Shown here one piece after another: positions 56,296-64,000 of a stretch of 64,000 bases of DNA. Below the pieces are notes generated by a model. It was not told the DNA's origin, did not search any database, and saw nothing but the letters and a program-made list of their open reading frames with translations. Source of the DNA: Defluviitalea phaphyphila (GTDB lineage: Bacteria > Bacillota > Clostridia > Lachnospirales > Defluviitaleaceae); the NCBI RefSeq assembly GCF_001466305.1, contig NZ_JWID01000009.1, forward strand, positions 31,325-95,324, in the 5' to 3' direction. The position numbers and the translations under genes are program-made. Position 1 is the stretch's first letter. Each line of letters starts with the position of its first letter.

Positions 56296-56523
56296 ATGAG
56301 AAAATATAAAAAAATATCCGTGGAGAAAGAAATACTAGAAGAAGTTTATTGTAATATATGTGGACAAAAGATAAAAAAAGATAATCATGAGCATTTTGAA
56401 GACTATCTTCATGTAGAAAAAGTTTGGGGGTATAATTCAAATAAAGATGGAAAAAAAGACGATTTTGATATTTGTCAACACTGTTATGAAAAATGGATTA
56501 AAACATTTAAGATTTCCATATAA
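56296..56523 (+). CDS. Small four-cysteine zinc-finger protein
   Basis: The 75-residue protein has CNIC near residue 20 and CQHC near residue 62, with a region of alternating charge between. It looks like a one-zinc small protein of the DFDICQHCYEKW type that is widespread in Firmicutes without known function. I use ATG 56296 (GGAGGG upstream), not the upstream ATG at 56260, which has no ribosome-binding site. It lies 38 bases before a Fur-family regulator and may be cotranscribed with it. Confidence 0.8.
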   Translation: MRKYKKISVEKEILEEVYCNICGQKIKKDNHEHFEDYLHVEKVWGYNSNKDGKKDDFDICQHCYEKWIKTFKISI

Positions 56524-56560
56524 AGAGTTATGTAGTTCATGGTCATAGGAGTGACAAAAG

Positions 56561-57004
56561 ATGAATTTAAATGAAATAAAAAAGAATTTAAAAAGTAAGG
56601 GATACAAACTAACAAATCAAAGAAAAGCAATATTAGATGTTTTAATAGACTATAAAGGACATATTCTATCAGCAGAGCAAATATATGAAAAAACTAAAAA
56701 AATATATTCAAAGACTAATTTTTCAACAATATATAGAAATTTAGAGATACTTGAAAGAACTCAAATAATTCATAAAATAAATATTAGTGGTGAAGCTTCT
56801 AAATATAAATTAGTTTGTCACAAAGGGCATCATCATCATTTTATTTGTAAAAGCTGTGGTAAATCAGAAATTATTGATTTTTGTCCTTTAGAAAATTTGG
56901 AACTTGAATTAAAAAATAAGGATTTTGTTTTAACAGACCATAATTTTGAATTATATGGCTACTGTAAAGAATGTATAAAAGCCAAAAAAGAGGGAAAAGA
57001 TTAA
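56561..57004 (+). CDS. Fur-family regulator, probably Zur
   Basis: The 147-residue protein has the Fur winged helix (YKLTNQRKAILDVLIDYKGHILSAEQIYEKTKKI, STIYRNLEIL) and a C-terminal dimerisation part with two CxxC pairs (CKSC and CKEC) for structural zinc plus the HHHH regulatory site (GHHHHFICKSCG). PerR and Zur cannot be told apart by motif alone. Convergent znuABC and the zinc palindrome upstream of znuA favour Zur. Its 3' end is shared with znuB. Confidence 0.85.
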   Translation: MNLNEIKKNLKSKGYKLTNQRKAILDVLIDYKGHILSAEQIYEKTKKIYSKTNFSTIYRNLEILERTQIIHKINISGEASKYKLVCHKGHHHHFICKSCGKSEIIDFCPLENLELELKNKDFVLTDHNFELYGYCKECIKAKKEGKD

Positions 57005-57030
57005 ATTTTCACCTCTTTTTTGGCTTTTAT
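56975..57030. terminator. Bidirectional terminator made of coding sequence
   Basis: A perfect 19-bp inverted repeat (56975-56993 / 57012-57030) with an 18-nt centre covers the ends of the Fur-family gene and znuB. The arms encode the same peptide, IKAKKE, in both genes. It probably terminates both transcripts. Confidence 0.8.
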
Positions 57031-57813
57031 TAATAGGACAAGTATGAGAATTAATACAGATATTAAAACAATCGTTCCTCCAGAAGCTAGTTCAAAATAA
57101 TATGAAATAATAATACCTAATATAACTGATATTTCAGCAAATAATATAGAAAGAAAAGTAGCTTGTTTAAAGCTATTAGCAATTTGTAGACTTGCAGCTA
57201 CAGGAAGAATCATAAGAGAAGATACTAATAATATTCCAACAATACGCATGGATAAAGTAATAGTAATAGCAATTAATATTATAAAAAATAAATTAATCGC
57301 CTTAATAGGAACTCCTGATAATCTAGCAGCTTCTTCATCAAAAGCTAAGTAAAAAAGTTCCTTATATAAAAGAAAGATAGAGATAACAACAAAAATTCCT
57401 AAACCTAAAATTATCCATAAATCAGAGGGGAGAACTGTTGTAATATTCCCAAATAAATACCCAAATAAATCAAAGTTTATAGATTTAGCTAAGCTAACTA
57501 AAATAACAGCTAAACCTATTCCACAAGACATTATTATTGAGATAGAAAGTTCTGCATATTTATTGTAGGTTTTTCTTAATTTTTCAATAGCAAGAGCAGC
57601 AGTAATAGAAAAAATAAGAGTAGTAGCTAAAGGAGATACATTTAAAATCATTCCAGTTGCAACTCCAGAAAGAGCAACATGAGATAATCCATCTCCAATA
57701 AGAGACATTCTTCTAAGGACTATAAAAATACCAATAAGAGGACATAAAATACCAATAATAATTCCAGCTATAATAGCTCTTTGCATAAAACCAAACTGTA
57801 ATATTTCAAACAT
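57001..57813 (-). CDS. znuB: Zinc ABC transporter permease ZnuB
   Basis: The 270-residue permease has about eight membrane helices, with the family start FMQRAIIAGIIIGILCPLIGIFIVLRRMSLIGDGLSHVALSG. It imports zinc (or manganese in relatives) with ZnuA and ZnuC. I start at the ATG 57813, seven bases after GGGAGAG; a longer frame has no ribosome-binding site. It is the last gene of the minus-strand operon. Confidence 0.93.
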   Translation of the reverse strand: MFEILQFGFMQRAIIAGIIIGILCPLIGIFIVLRRMSLIGDGLSHVALSGVATGMILNVSPLATTLIFSITAALAIEKLRKTYNKYAELSISIIMSCGIGLAVILVSLAKSINFDLFGYLFGNITTVLPSDLWIILGLGIFVVISIFLLYKELFYLAFDEEAARLSGVPIKAINLFFIILIAITITLSMRIVGILLVSSLMILPVAASLQIANSFKQATFLSILFAEISVILGIIISYYFELASGGTIVLISVLILILVLLIKAKKEVKI

Positions 57814-57835
57814 TGTGCAACTCTCCCTGTAATTT

Positions 57836-58594
57836 TTAAAGATGATGTAAAAGATGCATTTCATCTCCATATATTTCCCTTAATACATGGGATAAAGGAA
57901 TATCGGAGTTTGCATTATGAACTATTAATTTTTTACCACCAACATAAGCAACACTATTTGCTTTTTTTGTAATCATACCTATATCATGAGTAATCATAAC
58001 AATAGTAATATTCATTTTACTATTAAGTTCTTCTAAAAGATTATAAAAATTTTCTTGAGAGTGTATATCAATTCCAACAGTAGGTTCATCTAAAAATATA
58101 ATTTCTGGTGAGCTAACTAATGCTCTAGCTATAAAAACCCTTTGTTGTTGTCCACCAGAGAGATTACCTATTAATCTTTTCCCGTATTTTTCCATTTGAA
58201 CTACTTTAAGCACTTCATAAACTTTTTCCATGTGCTTCTTTTTAATTCTTTTGAAAAGTCCTATTTTAGGATATAAATTAGCAGAAACTACTTCTTCAAC
58301 AGTAGCTGGAAAACTACTGTTAAAAGAAGCAGCTTTTTGTGCCACATATCCTATTTTACTCCAGTTATTAAAACTTTCTATGTTTTGACCTAAAAGTTTA
58401 ACTTCCCCTTTAGTAGGTTTTAATAATCCAAGAATTATTTTTATTAAAGTACTTTTTCCGGCTCCGTTAGGACCTACTATCCCTACATATTCTCCAGAAT
58501 TTATAGTAAAATTAATATTATCTAATATTAAATTATTATTGTCATAAGCAAAAGATAGATTTTTAATTTCCAATATATTATTCAATTTGTTCAC
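57836..58594 (-). CDS. znuC: Zinc ABC transporter ATPase ZnuC
   Basis: The 252-residue ATPase has Walker A GPNGAGKSTLIKIILGLL, LSGGQQQRVFIARAL, Walker B IIFLDEPTVGID and switch His (MITHDIG). Its GTG start overlaps the stop of znuA (GTGA), with AGGAGA very close; a TTG nine bases in (58585) has better spacing and is an alternative start. It energises ZnuB. Confidence 0.93.
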   Translation of the reverse strand: MNKLNNILEIKNLSFAYDNNNLILDNINFTINSGEYVGIVGPNGAGKSTLIKIILGLLKPTKGEVKLLGQNIESFNNWSKIGYVAQKAASFNSSFPATVEEVVSANLYPKIGLFKRIKKKHMEKVYEVLKVVQMEKYGKRLIGNLSGGQQQRVFIARALVSSPEIIFLDEPTVGIDIHSQENFYNLLEELNSKMNITIVMITHDIGMITKKANSVAYVGGKKLIVHNANSDIPLSHVLREIYGDEMHLLHHL

Positions 58595-59547
58595 TCTCCT
58601 AAAGCTTGTTGAAGAGAATCTAAATTTTCTTCCATAATAGAAAAATAATCTTTATTATTATCCAATTCTTCCTGAGTTAAACTACCTAGAGGATTAAGTA
58701 CTAAAGGTTTAGCACCAGTTTCTTCTGCAATAACTTCAGCCAATTTTGGATTGGATAAGGTTTCAAAAAATATATATTTAATATCATGTTCTTTAATTAT
58801 ATTAGCAATTTCCGCCATTTGAGAGGGCGTTGGTTCAGCTTGTGGAGATAAACCTGAAATATAAATTTGTTTAAGCCCATATCTATTTGCCATATATCCA
58901 AAAGCAGCATGAGATACTACTATTTCTTTTTTAGGTAACTTTGATAAAGTAGAACGATATTTTTCATCAAGAGCAAGAAGTTTATTTTTTAATTCATTAA
59001 AATTAGTTTCATAAAAATCCTTATTTTGAGAATCAACTTTAATTAAAGCATTTTTAATATTTTCAGATTGAATTATTGCATTAAGTGGGTCTAACCAGAT
59101 ATGAGGGTCATATTCACCATGGTTATGCTCATCTTCATCTTCAAGAGTATCTTCATGGTCAAGATTATCTTTGTTTAATTTTAAAAGTTCAACATTTTCT
59201 GAAGAATTTACAATAGTTAAATTAGAATTATTAATAGACCCTATTATTTTTTCAATCCAAAATTCCATTCCTGCACCATTATAAATTAGAATATCAGAAT
59301 TTTCTATTTTACCTATTAATTTTGCAGAAGGTTCCCAATCATGAGGTTCAGCTCCGGGAGGCACTATGAGATTTACTTCTACTTTATCTTGTCCGATTTT
59401 TTGTGCAAAATCATATAATGGGTATATACTAGTGTATACGCTAATAGTATCATTTTTTTCATCAGAACTCTCTTCTTGAGAAGAACATCCAAATAAATTT
59501 AAAGTCAAAATGCTTATTATAGAAGCAAAAATTATAATTTTTTTCAT
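58591..59547 (-). CDS. znuA: Zinc-binding lipoprotein ZnuA
   Basis: The 318-residue cluster A-1 solute-binding protein has a lipobox (LFGC near residue 21), the metal-binding region PGAEPHDWEPS, an acidic His-rich loop (HEDTLEDEDEHNHGEYDPHIWLDP), VVSHAAFGY and FFETLSNPKLAEVIAEETG. The His-rich loop is typical of zinc rather than manganese importers. It leads the minus-strand operon and has a 23-bp palindrome upstream. Confidence 0.95.
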   Translation of the reverse strand: MKKIIIFASIISILTLNLFGCSSQEESSDEKNDTISVYTSIYPLYDFAQKIGQDKVEVNLIVPPGAEPHDWEPSAKLIGKIENSDILIYNGAGMEFWIEKIIGSINNSNLTIVNSSENVELLKLNKDNLDHEDTLEDEDEHNHGEYDPHIWLDPLNAIIQSENIKNALIKVDSQNKDFYETNFNELKNKLLALDEKYRSTLSKLPKKEIVVSHAAFGYMANRYGLKQIYISGLSPQAEPTPSQMAEIANIIKEHDIKYIFFETLSNPKLAEVIAEETGAKPLVLNPLGSLTQEELDNNKDYFSIMEENLDSLQQALGE

Positions 59548-59571
59548 AAATAAAACCTCCTACCAATATAG

Positions 59572-59594
59572 TAAATGCAAATGTTTTGCATTTA
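59572..59594 (-). promoter_or_regulatory. Palindromic operator upstream of znuA (putative Zur box)
   Basis: TAAATGCAAA-TGT-TTTGCATTTA is a perfect 10-bp inverted repeat with a 3-bp centre, 25-47 bases upstream of the znuA start and overlapping the likely promoter. Its length and symmetry fit a Fur-family operator. The regulator gene lies at the other end of the cluster. Confidence 0.75.
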
Positions 59595-59723
59595 TAATTA
59601 ATATCATATATTAAAAAAAAAAGCAAGGGGTGTTTATAGTAAAGATATTTTTTGATACAATTGATATTAATATTAAAGATATAATGGATATATTGTAAAA
59701 AAATTATTTAAAGGAGAAATTTT

Positions 59724-60632
59724 ATGCTAGATGTATGTCTTTTAGGAACTGGTGGGATGATGCCTCTTCCAAATAGATGGCTTACAGCTTTATTAGTAAG
59801 ATGTAATGGAAGAAAAATTTTAGTTGATTGTGGAGAAGGAACTCAAATTACATTAAAAATGTTAGGATGGGGATTTAAAACAATAGATACTATATGTTTT
59901 ACTCATTATCATGGAGACCATGTTACAGGACTTGGGGGACTTTTACTAACAATAGGGAATTCAGGGAGAACAGAACCACTTACTTTGATTGGACCAGTAG
60001 GGCTTAAAAAAGTTGTAGAAGGATTAACTGTAATAGCACCGGATTTACCTTTTGAATTAAATTATATTGAATTAAAAGAAGAAGAAACAAGACTTGAAAT
60101 ACAAAAGGGACTTTTTGTAAAAACAGTACCAGTAGAACATACTATTTCTTGTTTTGCCTATGTTATAGAATTAGAAAGAAAATCAAAATTTAATCCGGAA
60201 AAGGCAATTAAATTAGGAATACCTGTAACTTATTGGAAAAAACTTCAAGATGGAGAGGCAGTTGAGTGGAATAATAAATATTATACTCCTGATATGGTTC
60301 TAGGAAATAAAAGAAAAGGTATAAAAGTATCATATTGTACTGATAGTAGACCTACCACTGGACTTGTAAATTCTATTAAAAATTCAGATTTGTTTATATG
60401 TGAGGGCATGTATGGAGATGAAGAAGATAAAATTCAAGCTTATAAGAATAAGCATATGACTTTTTCAGAGGCAGCTACTTTAGCTAAAGAAGCTGAAGTA
60501 AAAGAATTGTGGCTTACTCATTTTAGTCCTGCTTTAAAAGAACCAGACCAATTTATAAAAATCGCTACTGATATTTTCCCAAATACAATAATAGGAAAGA
60601 CACTTATGATGAAAAGTTTAACATTTTATTAA
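59724..60632 (+). CDS. rnz: Ribonuclease Z
   Basis: RNase Z trims tRNA 3' ends. The metallo-beta-lactamase motif FTHYHGDHVTGL holds His61, His63, Asp65 and His66; later histidines VEHTIS, DSRPTTG and LTHFSPAL complete the site. At 302 residues it is the short bacterial form. AAAGGAG precedes ATG. It is a stand-alone gene before the sigma-factor operon. Confidence 0.92.
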   Translation: MLDVCLLGTGGMMPLPNRWLTALLVRCNGRKILVDCGEGTQITLKMLGWGFKTIDTICFTHYHGDHVTGLGGLLLTIGNSGRTEPLTLIGPVGLKKVVEGLTVIAPDLPFELNYIELKEEETRLEIQKGLFVKTVPVEHTISCFAYVIELERKSKFNPEKAIKLGIPVTYWKKLQDGEAVEWNNKYYTPDMVLGNKRKGIKVSYCTDSRPTTGLVNSIKNSDLFICEGMYGDEEDKIQAYKNKHMTFSEAATLAKEAEVKELWLTHFSPALKEPDQFIKIATDIFPNTIIGKTLMMKSLTFY

Positions 60633-60719
60633 TAAAAACTTATTTATATTATGATATAATTTTTTTATATTTTAAGTATATTTAAACATTTAATAGCTGG
60701 TATATTGGCGGTGAAACAT

Positions 60720-61268
60720 ATGGAAGATTATGAAATTGTTCAACGTTGCCTTAACGGAGAAAAAGAAATGTTTGAAGAGCTAATATCTAGATATAAAAAT
60801 TTAGTATATTCAATTATTTTAAGAATGGTTAGTGATTCTGAAGAAGCAAATGATTTAGCTCAAGAAGTATTTATAAAGATTTATAAAAATTTAGATAAAT
60901 ATAATCCTAAGTATAAGTTTTCTACTTGGGTTATGAAAATTACTACTAATTTAGTTATTGATGCAAGAAGAAAGCAAAAACAATCTCCAATTTATATAGA
61001 AGATATGCTTCATGAAACTTCAACAAACGAAAGTCCAGAAGAAGGATATTTAAGGCAAGAAAGGTCAAAAGAAGTAAGAGATGCCTTAAATACTCTTCCA
61101 GATATGTATAAAATCCCTATAATTCTATTTCATCAGCAAGGACTATCTTATCAAGAAATAGCCAATGTTATAAATGAACCTTTATCTAAAGTAAAAAATC
61201 GTATATTTAGAGCTAGAAAAATGTTAAAGAACTATCTTTCAAAGGAGGGTGAAATATATGAATTGTAA
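60720..61268 (+). CDS. ECF-type RNA polymerase sigma factor
   Basis: The 182-residue factor has region 2 (FEELISRYKNLVYSIILRMVSDSEEANDLAQEVFIKIYKNLDKYNPKYKFSTWVMKI) and region 4 (LPDMYKIPIILFHQQGLSYQEIANVINEPLSKVKNRIFRAR), with a short linker. Its size and anti-sigma neighbour resemble SigW. I use ATG 60720 (GGCGGTG seven bases away) rather than an earlier TTG. The following anti-sigma gene overlaps it by 11 bases, a classic regulatory pair. Confidence 0.92.
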   Translation: MEDYEIVQRCLNGEKEMFEELISRYKNLVYSIILRMVSDSEEANDLAQEVFIKIYKNLDKYNPKYKFSTWVMKITTNLVIDARRKQKQSPIYIEDMLHETSTNESPEEGYLRQERSKEVRDALNTLPDMYKIPIILFHQQGLSYQEIANVINEPLSKVKNRIFRARKMLKNYLSKEGEIYEL

Positions 61269-61827
61269 TGAAGTTAAGGAGCTATTTATGAAATATATGG
61301 ATGGAGTACTTATAGATGAAGAAAGAAATAAATTAGATAAGCATATAAAAGAGTGTTCTGAGTGTAAAGGAGAGTTTTTTATTTATCAAAAAATTGTTGA
61401 AGGATTACAAAATTTTGCTAAAGTAGAAGCTCCTGAAGGATTTGAAACTAAAGTGATGAAAAGAATAAAAAATATCAAAGTAGATTATTATACGAAAAAA
61501 ACTGTATCTATAGATACTGTTATTACACCAGTATTTTTAGGAACGATTTCTTTATTTTTTTGGACGGGAATTTTACTATTTATTTATAGAGAATCTGCAT
61601 TAGAATATTTTGCTCAAAATTATAATTTAAAAGATTGGATTCAAATTATAGGCCCTAAAATTAATATGGTATATGATTATATAAATAATGCAATAAAAGA
61701 AATTAAGAATATTTTATTTTATCAAGAAAAATTTATTAATTACTATAAAATTATTTTGAGTTCAGTTTTAATTGGTCTAGGATTTATAAAGCACTATGTT
61801 TATTATAATAAAAAAATATATGATTAA
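61258..61827 (+). CDS. zf-HC2 membrane anti-sigma factor
   Basis: The 189-residue protein has an N-terminal anti-sigma zinc-binding motif (HIKECSECKGEF: H-x3-C-x2-C, about residues 28-35) that would hold the sigma factor. A membrane segment (about 80-107: TPVFLGTISLFFWTGILLFIY) follows, then an external region and a second hydrophobic stretch near the C-terminus. ATG 61258 is nine bases after AAAGGAGG. Release would presumably be by regulated proteolysis, as for RsiW; the stress is unknown. Confidence 0.88.
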   Translation: MNCNEVKELFMKYMDGVLIDEERNKLDKHIKECSECKGEFFIYQKIVEGLQNFAKVEAPEGFETKVMKRIKNIKVDYYTKKTVSIDTVITPVFLGTISLFFWTGILLFIYRESALEYFAQNYNLKDWIQIIGPKINMVYDYINNAIKEIKNILFYQEKFINYYKIILSSVLIGLGFIKHYVYYNKKIYD

Positions 61828-61883
61828 AATTTTGAAAAGTTAAATTTATAAATCCTATAGCTTATAGAAAGAGAGGAATTTTA

Positions 61884-62429
61884 ATGAGAAAAGTTATAGG
61901 AATAATAATTATTATATTTTGTTTGTTTTTATATTATGTTTCTTTAAATGAAAATAAATTAAAAGATAAAGAAAGTGAGATAAGTGAATTTGATAAAATA
62001 ATAAATCTTAATATAGAAAAAGAAGAATTTAGTAACCCTGAAGATGTAATAACGAGAAATAATCAAATCATAGCTTATTTATATGGAGGAGAAGTAAAGT
62101 TAGAAGAAGTAGAAACTTTAGTTATTCTTCAAAGAAATCTATTTGATTTAGATTTATTAGAAATAAATCCATTAGAAGAACAGGTAAAAAAAGTAAAAGC
62201 AACAATAGAAGAATATAAGAAAAATGGATTTAAAGTTATCGGCATAAAACAAAAATCAGCAGTGTATGAAGAAAATAATAAAAGTATTGCCAAGATTAAA
62301 GTTGTTCAATATACAAATGGAAATACAGATAATTATTTAGAATATTATTTACGTAAACAAGAAGATAATACATGGAAAATATTAGGTTGGGAAATAGTAG
62401 ATAAATTTGAAATATCGGAGGATATATAA
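61884..62429 (+). CDS. Membrane-anchored hypothetical protein
   Basis: The 181-residue protein has one N-terminal membrane helix (about residues 4-20) and an extracytoplasmic region of helical then beta character, ending in a mixed strand pattern ([26 protein letters not shown]) similar to NTF2-like DUF folds. Related small clostridial proteins exist, but I cannot name the family with confidence. It lies between the sigma/anti-sigma pair and tsaD, two bases before the latter, and may be cotranscribed with both. Confidence 0.7.
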   Translation: MRKVIGIIIIIFCLFLYYVSLNENKLKDKESEISEFDKIINLNIEKEEFSNPEDVITRNNQIIAYLYGGEVKLEEVETLVILQRNLFDLDLLEINPLEEQVKKVKATIEEYKKNGFKVIGIKQKSAVYEENNKSIAKIKVVQYTNGNTDNYLEYYLRKQEDNTWKILGWEIVDKFEISEDI

Positions 62430-62431
62430 TT

Positions 62432-63463
62432 ATGACAATGCAAAAAGATATTTATATATTAGCAATAGAAACTTCTTGTGATGAAACAGCAGCTTCAGTA
62501 GTGAAAAATGGAAGATATGTTTTATCTAATGTGATTTCATCTCAAATAAATCTTCATAAAAAATATGGAGGAGTTGTACCAGAAATTGCCTCTAGAAATC
62601 ATATTAAAAAAATTAATATTGTTATAAATGAAGCTATAGAAAAGTCGGGAATAAATTTAAAAGATATAAATGCTATAGGTGTTACTTATGGGCCTGGTTT
62701 AGTTGGAGCATTATTAGTAGGGTTATCTACTGCAAAAGCTTTAGCTTTTGCTACTAAAAAACCATTAATAGGGGTACATCATATAGAAGGACATATATCA
62801 GCTAATTATATAGAAAATAAGGATTTTGCTCCTCCATTTATATGTCTTATAGTATCGGGAGGGCATACTCACCTTGTATATGTTAAAGATTATGGAGATT
62901 ATGAAATACTTGGTAAGACAAGAGATGATGCGGCAGGAGAAGCTTATGACAAAATTGCAAGAGCTATTGGATTAGGATATCCTGGAGGTCCTAAAATTGA
63001 TAAATTAGCAAAAGAAGGAGATCCTCATTCTATAGAATTTCCTAGAGCATATATGGAAGATGGTTCATTAGATTTTAGTTTTAGTGGATTAAAATCTGCT
63101 GTATTAAATTATTTAAATAAGTGTAAAATGACAGGAGAATGTGTCAGAAAAGAAAATGTAGCTGCTAGTTTTCAACAGGCTATAATAGATGTTTTAGTAG
63201 ATAAAACTATTCAAGCAGCTAAGTTAAAAAATATAAATAAGATCGCCTTAGCAGGAGGAGTTTCAGCTAATACTGGACTTAGACAAGCTATGAATAAAGT
63301 TTGTGAGAGAGAAAATATTTTTCTTCAATATCCATCTCCTATATTATGTACAGATAATGCGGCTATGATTGGAAGTGCGGCTTATTTTGAATATATTAAA
63401 GGAATTAGGCATGGGTTAGATTTAAATGCTATTCCCAATTTAAAATTAGGAGAAAGTGTTTAA
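62432..63463 (+). CDS. tsaD: tRNA threonylcarbamoyltransferase TsaD
   Basis: TsaD transfers threonylcarbamoyl to A37 of tRNAs. The 343 residues contain the metal-binding HHIEGH motif, [34 protein letters not shown] and CTDNAAMIG. It lies 9 kb from tsaE-tsaB rather than in the same operon. GGAGG is ten bases before the ATG. All three of TsaB, TsaE and TsaD are therefore encoded in this window. Confidence 0.97.
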   Translation: MTMQKDIYILAIETSCDETAASVVKNGRYVLSNVISSQINLHKKYGGVVPEIASRNHIKKINIVINEAIEKSGINLKDINAIGVTYGPGLVGALLVGLSTAKALAFATKKPLIGVHHIEGHISANYIENKDFAPPFICLIVSGGHTHLVYVKDYGDYEILGKTRDDAAGEAYDKIARAIGLGYPGGPKIDKLAKEGDPHSIEFPRAYMEDGSLDFSFSGLKSAVLNYLNKCKMTGECVRKENVAASFQQAIIDVLVDKTIQAAKLKNINKIALAGGVSANTGLRQAMNKVCERENIFLQYPSPILCTDNAAMIGSAAYFEYIKGIRHGLDLNAIPNLKLGESV

Positions 63464-63547
63464 ATAAAATTAAAAAAACTCTTCCCTTTTTACTAAAATT
63501 TGTTTAAAATAGTAATTACAAGTCTATAATTAAAAGGAGGTGAGAAA

Positions 63548-64000
63548 ATGAAAAAAATATTAAGAATAGCTCTTTCTATAATATTTGGAAGCTTATCTTA
63601 TGTTTTATGCAGTTTTCTATATAATGAATATTTAGAAAACATTAACTTTTTTGAGCAAAGACATTATAATTTAGATTTAATACTATCTTTGAGTGTTACA
63701 ATATTAGTAATTATTTTATTTTATATTACAATATCTTCTATTATTGCTGAGAAAATATTTAATAAGATTAAAATCTTAGAAGAAACATTTCTTAGTATGA
63801 GTTTAAAAGAAATTCTAATTAATGTAGGTGGAATTTTAATTGGATTGGTATTGGCTAATTTATTAGGAATTGCTGTTTTACAGTATCGTATTGTAGGGAC
63901 TTTAATTGTACTAGCATTAAATTTAGTTCTAGGATATTTAGGATATGAAATAGCTCAAAGAAAAAAAGAAGAAATAAAGATACTAGAAACTTGTGCTACT
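63548..64000 (+). CDS. YacL-type PIN/TRAM protein, N-terminal part
   Basis: This frame starts at ATG 63548 behind a perfect AAAGGAGGTGA and runs off the right edge. The 151 visible residues are a membrane domain of about four helices, with the segment VGGILIGLVLANLLGIAV and a last GYEIAQRKKEE. This is the N-terminal part of YacL-like proteins, which carry a PIN ribonuclease domain and a TRAM domain after it. The catalytic part lies beyond the window, so the call rests on the membrane region alone. Confidence 0.65.
   Translation, partial: MKKILRIALSIIFGSLSYVLCSFLYNEYLENINFFEQRHYNLDLILSLSVTILVIILFYITISSIIAEKIFNKIKILEETFLSMSLKEILINVGGILIGLVLANLLGIAVLQYRIVGTLIVLALNLVLGYLGYEIAQRKKEEIKILETCAT

Noticed and set aside
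60711-60720. TGAAAC as an autoregulatory -35 of the ECF sigma gene
   Set aside because: It is directly before the start codon and coincides with the ribosome-binding region, so it cannot be a promoter for this gene.
63501-63530. Promoter TATAAT for the YacL-like gene
   Set aside because: The -10 is only 17 bases from the ATG, which would place the transcription start within the ribosome-binding site; a promoter further upstream is more likely.

Overview
The window is 64 kb of a strongly AT-rich bacterial chromosome. It is densely coding, with Shine-Dalgarno sites of the AGGAGG type, frequent TTG and GTG starts, intrinsic terminators after most operons, and the Firmicute gene order acpS-ydcC-alr-mazEF. 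Together with hydEFG maturases, Rex, SLH surface proteins, an FMN riboswitch and an ECF riboflavin transporter, this points to an anaerobic, fermentative Clostridia or Tissierellia-type organism. The genus cannot be fixed from the sequence alone. I see no rRNA, tRNA, prophage, insertion sequence or CRISPR array.

Layout. 0-8 kb: the end of a Glu/Lys-rich protein, then a three-gene glycan operon (GH130, GT4 glycosyltransferase, toroid protein), an ABC-F ATPase divergent from rex, and a DUF445 membrane protein. 8-16 kb: an SLH-anchored metallopeptidase, then coiled-coil protein, acpS, nnr, CBS protein, YdcC-like lipoprotein, alr and the mazEF toxin-antitoxin pair. 16-20 kb: an SsuBC-like ABC pair without a binding protein, and MATE and AEC transporters on the minus strand. 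20-24 kb: a long structured leader with mutually exclusive terminator and antiterminator folds, then a TM1266-type regulator, hydE, hydG and hydF. 24-34 kb: a tandem duplication of an undescribed three-gene cassette (double zinc-ribbon protein; zinc-ribbon/polytopic membrane/beta-propeller-like protein; doubly anchored lipoprotein), each copy with its own promoter and terminator.

34-47.7 kb: DAHP synthase and a BusR-like GntR-RCK_C regulator on the minus strand; an intergenic region with four perfect DnaA boxes; a polar amino-acid ABC importer behind a palindromic promoter; hpf, secA and prfB (programmed +1 frameshift); an isolated cheW; and an aspartate-pathway operon (ACT regulator, hom, a phosphoglycerate-mutase-like presumed homoserine kinase, lysC). 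47.7-64 kb: tex, a tandem GNAT protein, FMN riboswitch plus ribU, tsaE-tsaB-rimI (with tsaD 9 kb downstream), a Lon-type protease, a small zinc-finger protein with a Zur-like Fur regulator, convergent znuABC with a palindromic operator, rnz, an ECF sigma/anti-sigma pair, a small membrane-anchored protein, tsaD and the start of a YacL-type PIN/TRAM protein.

The most promising undescribed elements are the hyd-operon leader RNA (19812-20008), the duplicated cassette (23991-33770) and the helically phased DnaA-box cluster (35798-35920).
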